A stretch of 17,110 nucleotides of DNA, taken from the NCBI GenBank assembly GCA_001603335.1, contig LUYR01000161.1, positions 1 through 17,110 on the forward strand, given 5' to 3'. Of the stretch, positions 14,493 to 17,110 are shown piece after piece. The translations under genes were made by a program, and so were the position numbers. Under the pieces are notes generated by a model that saw nothing but the letters and a program-made list of their open reading frames with translations, searched no databases and was not told the origin of the DNA. Every line of letters begins with the position of its first letter. The stretch's first letter is position 1. This stretch comes from Rhodospirillales bacterium Alpha_05. GTDB lineage: Bacteria > Pseudomonadota > Alphaproteobacteria > Rhodospirillales > Rhodospirillaceae.

Positions 14493-14571
14493 CAGGAATG
14501 CCCACAGGGCATTCCTGTCGCCTTCGGCGACCGTGCTACAATCCCTTTGCGAGTCCGGGCCGCGCCCGGAC
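14493..14571 (+). other. Three tandem hairpins in the leader of the HAD gene
   Basis: A perfect 11-bp stem with 3-nt loop (14493-14517), a 6-bp stem with TTC loop (14517-14531) and a perfect 8-bp stem with CGC loop (14553-14571) follow each other. TACAAT (14537-14542) between the second and third could be a -10 box, though no good -35 is seen. The first hairpin may end the upstream transcript, but it lacks a T run. This and R4 account for the whole 271-bp gap. Confidence 0.5.
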
Positions 14572-14597
14572 CTTCTGAATCTGAAAGGACTTCCCCG

Positions 14598-15260
14598 ATG
14601 CCCGAAGACACCGCCGTTCTGCTCGACATGGACGGGACCCTGATCGACTCCCGCGACACCGTGATCGACTGCCTGCGGCTGGCGTTCCGCGATTTCGGGC
14701 ACGAACTCGACCCGGCGGAGGACTTCACCTGGGTGGTAGGGCCGCCGTTGATCGACACCATCACCGCCCTGCTGTTGCGCTTCGACGACCACCGCGCGGT
14801 GGAGTGCCTGGGGCGCTATCGCCACCATTATTCGAAGCGCATGGCCGACCCGAGCCCGGTGTTTCCGGGCTTCGACGGCGTGCTGGAGGGCCTGATCGCG
14901 GCGGGGCACCGGCTGTTCCTCGCGACCTCGAAGGCGCTGCCGTTCGCCCGCCGGATTCTCGACGTCCACGGGCTCTCGCCCTTGTTCTCGGGCTTCTACG
15001 GCGCGGACATGAACGACGGGAACTCCGAAAAGCCGGAAATCATCGCCGGACTGCTCCGCGCCGAGGGCCTCGCCCCGGCGCGCGCGGTGATGGTCGGCGA
15101 TCGCCGCTACGACGTCGCCGGGGCGCAAGCCAACGACGTGCGGGTGATCGGCGTGCTTTGGGGCTACGGCGGCCGCGAGGAACTCACCGCGGCGGGCGCG
15201 GATGCCCTGGTCGCGTCGCCCGCCGAACTGCCGGGAGCGGTGGCGGGGTTGTTGCGGTAA
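14598..15260 (+). CDS. HAD-superfamily hydrolase, phosphoglycolate-phosphatase-like
   Basis: Predicted 220-aa cytosolic phosphatase of HAD subfamily I. All four motifs are present: DMDGT (nucleophile Asp10, acid/base Asp12), T110-S111 in FLATSK, Lys145 in SEKPEII, and the metal-binding acids Asp168 and Asp172 in VGDRRYD. The helical cap lies between motifs I and II (about 18-85). Relatives act on phosphoglycolate or other small phosphates; the substrate here cannot be assigned. The ATG at 14598 has GAAAGGA about eight bases upstream; the longer in-frame start at 14430 lies within the repeat and hairpins. Confidence 0.88.
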   Translation: MPEDTAVLLDMDGTLIDSRDTVIDCLRLAFRDFGHELDPAEDFTWVVGPPLIDTITALLLRFDDHRAVECLGRYRHHYSKRMADPSPVFPGFDGVLEGLIAAGHRLFLATSKALPFARRILDVHGLSPLFSGFYGADMNDGNSEKPEIIAGLLRAEGLAPARAVMVGDRRYDVAGAQANDVRVIGVLWGYGGREELTAAGADALVASPAELPGAVAGLLR

Positions 15261-15291
15261 GGCGTAGCCTGGCGGAGCCCGGCCTTCTCCC

Positions 15292-15322
15292 CAAAAACGA
15301 AACGGCGGCCGAGGCCGCCGTT
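15292..15322 (-). terminator. Intrinsic terminator of the small lipoprotein gene
   Basis: A perfect 10-bp inverted repeat AACGGCGGCC/GGCCGCCGTT (15301-15322) is followed, on the minus strand, by TCG and five T residues (15293-15297). It lies 23 bp past the lipoprotein stop codon. In the other direction it could also help to end the HAD gene transcript, though no T run is present there. Confidence 0.78.
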
Positions 15323-15345
15323 GAACATCGGTCCGACTCCGCGGT

Positions 15346-15573
15346 TCAGCGGGTCGGGGCGACGGCGGTGTAGCCGCGCTGGCACTCCGGCGCCTTCTCC
15401 ACGGCGGCGTGGAACTGGGCGAGGGTCGGAGCGGAGATCACCACGCTCTGGCCGCCCGCGCCGCAGGTGGTGTTCCACACGTTGGAGAGGCGGACGGTGG
15501 TGGCGTCGGACGAGGCGCAGGCCGAGAGGGCTGCGAGCGCGCCGGCGGAAAACATTACGGGAAACAGCTTCAT
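15346..15573 (-). CDS. Small lipoprotein of unknown function
   Basis: Predicted 75 aa. A lysine-start signal peptide and hydrophobic stretch (5-16) end in the lipobox LSAC, with lipidated Cys19. The 56-residue mature part has two cysteines (Cys37 and Cys64) that could form a disulfide in the periplasm. No Asp follows the lipid Cys, so outer-membrane sorting would be expected by the usual rule. The start has a modest site (TAGG) about eight bases upstream. A -10-like TATACT on the minus strand lies at 15628-15633. The gene has its own terminator and stands alone; no family is recognised. Confidence 0.75.
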   Translation of the reverse strand: MKLFPVMFSAGALAALSACASSDATTVRLSNVWNTTCGAGGQSVVISAPTLAQFHAAVEKAPECQRGYTAVAPTR

Positions 15574-15627
15574 GATCAGTGCCTAGAGGGAGAAAACGCG
15601 CGGACGCTCCGGTCCGCTCGGCGGCAG

Positions 15628-15633
15628 AGTATA
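15628..15633 (-). promoter_or_regulatory. Possible -10 box of the small lipoprotein gene
   Basis: TATACT read on the minus strand matches five of six bases of the sigma-70 -10 consensus and lies 55 bp from the start codon. The -35 region 17 bp upstream (TTTCGG) is poor. Confidence 0.35.
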
Positions 15634-15653
15634 AGAACGCCGGGGGCGTTCCG

Positions 15654-15685
15654 AAAGCCCCTGTTGCGAGATTTCCCGGGGCTTT
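15654..15685. repeat. Inverted repeat in the lipoprotein-csp gap
   Basis: AAAGCCCC (15654-15661) and GGGGCTTT (15678-15685) are perfect 8-bp complements separated by 16 bases. A second small dyad, TCGGAA-aa-TTCCGA, is at 15741-15754. They lie in the 369-bp gene-free stretch 15574-15942, which otherwise holds the two divergent promoter regions and the csp leader. No further ORF with a credible start is seen there. Confidence 0.4.
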
Positions 15686-15773
15686 TGCCAAAAATTTTCA
15701 GCCGATATCGCGAAAGTCTACGGCGCGGATTTTCATCGCTTCGGAAAATTCCGAGGCAATTCTGTTTAAAAGA

Positions 15774-15802
15774 TTGCTTTGCGGCTTGTGGATAACTATA
15801 AG
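15774..15802 (+). promoter_or_regulatory. Probable sigma-70 promoter of the cold-shock gene
   Basis: TTGCTT (15774-15779) and TATAAG (15797-15802) are separated by exactly 17 bp. Transcription would begin near 15809, leaving an A+T-rich leader of about 134 nt, similar in scale to cold-shock mRNAs whose leaders control stability and translation at low temperature. Confidence 0.5.
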
Positions 15803-15942
15803 TTCTGCGTCGTTATGTTGATTGGTTGATTTCCATTCTGGCGCTCCGAGTTTTCGCCAAGATGAAAATAATCTCACATACAACCCTGCGAATTCGACAT
15901 CCCGCGCGAGCGGGCGAGCAGTTTTTCTGAAAGGATTTTCCC

Positions 15943-16155
15943 ATGGCTACGGGAACCGTGAAGTGGTTTAACGCCCAGAAGGGCTTTGGTTTCATTGCTC
16001 CGGACGATGGCGGCAGCGATGCGTTCGTGCACATCAGCGCGGTCGAGCGTTCGGGCCTCGGTGGCCTCAACGAAGGTCAGAAGATCGGCTACGAGCTGGT
16101 CGCCGACCGTCGCAGCGGCAAGATGTCGGCCGAGAACCTCAAGGTTATCGACTGA
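15943..16155 (+). CDS. Cold-shock domain protein (CspA family)
   Basis: Predicted 70 aa, full length for a single cold-shock domain. It is a five-stranded OB-fold that binds single-stranded RNA and melts secondary structure. RNP1 is KGFGFI (13-18) and RNP2 is FVHI (28-31); the start M-A-T-G-T-V-K-W-F-N is typical. The ribosome site AAAGGA lies eight bases upstream (15929-15934). The long leader suggests post-transcriptional control. A strong terminator follows. Alphaproteobacteria often carry several paralogues, so no specific csp letter is given. Confidence 0.97.
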   Translation: MATGTVKWFNAQKGFGFIAPDDGGSDAFVHISAVERSGLGGLNEGQKIGYELVADRRSGKMSAENLKVID

Positions 16156-16213
16156 TCAAGACTTCGCGCCGGCACCTTCGGGTGCGCGATCGGCACGATG
16201 AGACGATCTGCGG

Positions 16214-16240
16214 ATTCCCCGGCTTCGGCCGGGGAATTTT
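16214..16240 (+). terminator. Intrinsic terminator after the cold-shock gene
   Basis: A perfect 10-bp stem (16214-16223 with 16228-16237) capped by a TTCG tetraloop ends in a run of four T residues (16237-16240). It lies 58 bp after the csp stop codon. Confidence 0.88.
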
Positions 16241-16290
16241 GCCTTCGTCGGGTGTTTCGCCTTCGCGGGCGGTAACCACTGGAGACGAAC

Positions 16291-16422
16291 ATGGCCAAGG
16301 GACAGCAACGGAGCAACCGGGAAGTCCGCAAGCCAAAGAAGCCGAAGGCCGCCGCAGCGGCTCCGGCAGCCCCGATGAAGGGCCTCACGGATGCCGAAGT
16401 GCATCCGAAGAAGAAGACCTAG
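16291..16422 (+). CDS. Very short basic protein, conserved-looking
   Basis: Predicted 43-aa protein, strongly basic. It begins M-A-K-G-Q-Q-R-S-N-R-E and continues with K-P-K-K-P-K, an alanine/proline linker, and ends in H-P-K-K-K-T. The N-terminal pattern is familiar from unannotated short proteins in many Proteobacteria; this is recognition by memory, not a search. A good ribosome site GGAGA (16281-16285) lies five bases upstream of the ATG. The downstream stop is clean and the reading frame is free of rare features. Lysine richness suggests binding to nucleic acid or ribosomes, which is inference. It would be missed by length cut-offs of 60 codons. Confidence 0.7.
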   Translation: MAKGQQRSNREVRKPKKPKAAAAAPAAPMKGLTDAEVHPKKKT

Positions 16423-16484
16423 TCCCTCTCCCGATCCGACTTCCTCCGAGCCTGCGTCGCGCGTCGACGGCGGGGTGTTTTCGC

Positions 16485-16628
16485 GTGCGCCTCAGCGGCG
16501 ACGGCGCGGTCGACGCGCCGGTGCCGGTGGGAACGAAGGTCGAGATGCGCCGGCTCCCTGTGTTCCACATGCGCGGCGGCAAGATTTCCCGCGAGGGAGT
16601 CTTCGAGGCGTGGCGCGCCCGCGACTAG
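16485..16628 (+). pseudogene. Possible C-terminal remnant of a SnoaL/NTF2-like gene
   Basis: An open stretch encoding about 47 residues from a GTG at 16485 has no ribosome binding site. Its end (VPVGTKVEMRRLPVFHMRGG, then KISREGVFEAW) recalls the last two strands of SnoaL/NTF2-like proteins, where a G-x-x-V-x-x-x-x-x-x-V-F strand precedes a GKI turn. No matching N-terminal half occurs upstream; the region before it holds the 43-aa gene in another frame. It is convergent with, and overlaps by 4 bp, the gene at the right edge. It could also be a chance open frame. Confidence 0.3.
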
Positions 16629-17110
16629 GGCTTCTTTTTCGCGACGCAGGCGAGGGCCGGCTTGCCCTGGTCCCAGATCAGCTTGGCGACCTTGCCCTCG
16701 ACCCGCAGCAGGCGGCCGAAGCTTCCGTCGTAGCGGGTTTCTCCGGTGCCGGGAGTGCCGACGAACACCTGGGTTTCGCCGTCGATCTCGAGACGTGCCG
16801 CAGGCAGCGGTTCGGAGTTGAAGAAGGTCGCGACCGCCGACACACCCTGGTCGCAGGTGAAGTTCACCGTCTGCTCCGGGGGCACGAGCTGCCAGCGGGC
16901 GCGGAGTTCGGCGATGCGGTGGCGATAGGCATCGGCGATGCAGCTGGATTTGTCGCTCGCCTTCCAGCAGTCGTTGCGACCCTTGACCCAGCCCGATTGC
17001 TCGGCCTGGAGCGCGGGGTTGGCGTCGGCGGGCGCGGCGCGCTGGGCGTCGGCGAACACCGCGGCGAGCCAGTTGTCGAGGTTCATCAGTTCCGGCGTCT
17101 TGCAGATCAG
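16625..17110 (-). CDS. LprI N-terminal / MliC-like lysozyme-inhibitor family protein (5' end outside window)
   Basis: At least 161 residues; the frame stays open to the window edge, so the gene is partial. The ATG at 17086 is probably not the start: residues encoded before it (I-C-K-T-P-E-L) continue directly into M-N-L-D-N-W-L-A-A, as in the LprI N-terminal (DUF1311) motif ICadpeLaaLD. The W-V-K-G-R-N-D-C and later A-Y-R-H-R-I-A-E-L-R stretch ends this domain. A MliC-like domain follows (from VNFTCDQG to the final C-V-A-K-K-K-P), with paired cysteines. Such periplasmic proteins or lipoproteins can inhibit c-type lysozyme. A signal peptide would lie beyond the edge. Confidence 0.78.
   Translation of the reverse strand: MICKTPELMNLDNWLAAVFADAQRAAPADANPALQAEQSGWVKGRNDCWKASDKSSCIADAYRHRIAELRARWQLVPPEQTVNFTCDQGVSAVATFFNSEPLPAARLEIDGETQVFVGTPGTGETRYDGSFGRLLRVEGKVAKLIWDQGKPALACVAKKKP

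Noticed and set aside
14531..14542. CCGTGCTACAAT resembles a conserved segment of 16S rRNA
   Set aside because: The match is about a dozen bases with no rRNA sequence on either side; treated as chance, with TACAAT a possible -10 box.
1..17110. CRISPR array, rRNA, insertion sequence or phage genes
   Set aside because: No regularly spaced short repeats with unique spacers, no rRNA stretches, and no transposase, integrase or phage structural genes are visible; the only dispersed repeat is the four-copy structured element.

Overview
The window looks like chromosomal DNA from a GC-rich, nitrogen-fixing alphaproteobacterium, most likely of the Rhodospirillales. The evidence is a nifHDK operon whose NifH carries the target arginine of DraT, a divergent draT as in Azospirillum and Rhodospirillum, and strong GC bias at third codon positions. 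The genus cannot be fixed from the sequence alone.

Layout. (1) 1-2138: a dispersed structured repeat cut by the left edge, then on the minus strand draT and, downstream of it, a SIR2-like gene where draG would be expected. A divergent control region follows, with a NifA-type upstream site overlapping the draT start codon and a sigma-54 -24/-12 promoter for nifH. (2) 2139-7943: nifH, nifD, nifK, nifT, an fdxN-type ferredoxin, a nifY/nafY-like gene and a small unknown gene. Hairpins after nifH, nifK and fdxN, and a repeat copy between nifD and nifK, split the operon into segments. (3) 8000-12365: a free-standing AlaX-type tRNA editing enzyme, then a two-gene unit of a periplasmic solute-binding protein overlapping a membrane Cache-PAS-GGDEF-EAL protein. 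(4) 12513-15260: an ATP-grasp ligase-like gene, a DUF1847-type cysteine-rich protein and a HAD phosphatase, separated by two more copies of the repeat. (5) 15346-17110: a small lipoprotein (minus strand), a cold-shock gene with a long leader, a very short basic protein gene, a probable gene remnant, and a LprI-N/MliC-type gene that runs off the right edge.

How it fits together. NifH (Fe protein) feeds electrons to NifDK (MoFe protein). FdxN is a likely electron donor, NifY/NafY a likely chaperone of apo-MoFe protein or cofactor, and NifT an accessory protein of unknown role. DraT would switch off NifH by ADP-ribosylating Arg101. No DraG is present in the window. The neighbouring SIR2-like protein appears to lack the catalytic His and is a candidate NAD-linked partner. 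The most unusual non-coding signal is a roughly 150-nt composite repeat present four times in the same orientation. Its 70-nt core can be drawn either as a long hairpin or as a cloverleaf of three small arms, with compensatory changes between copies.
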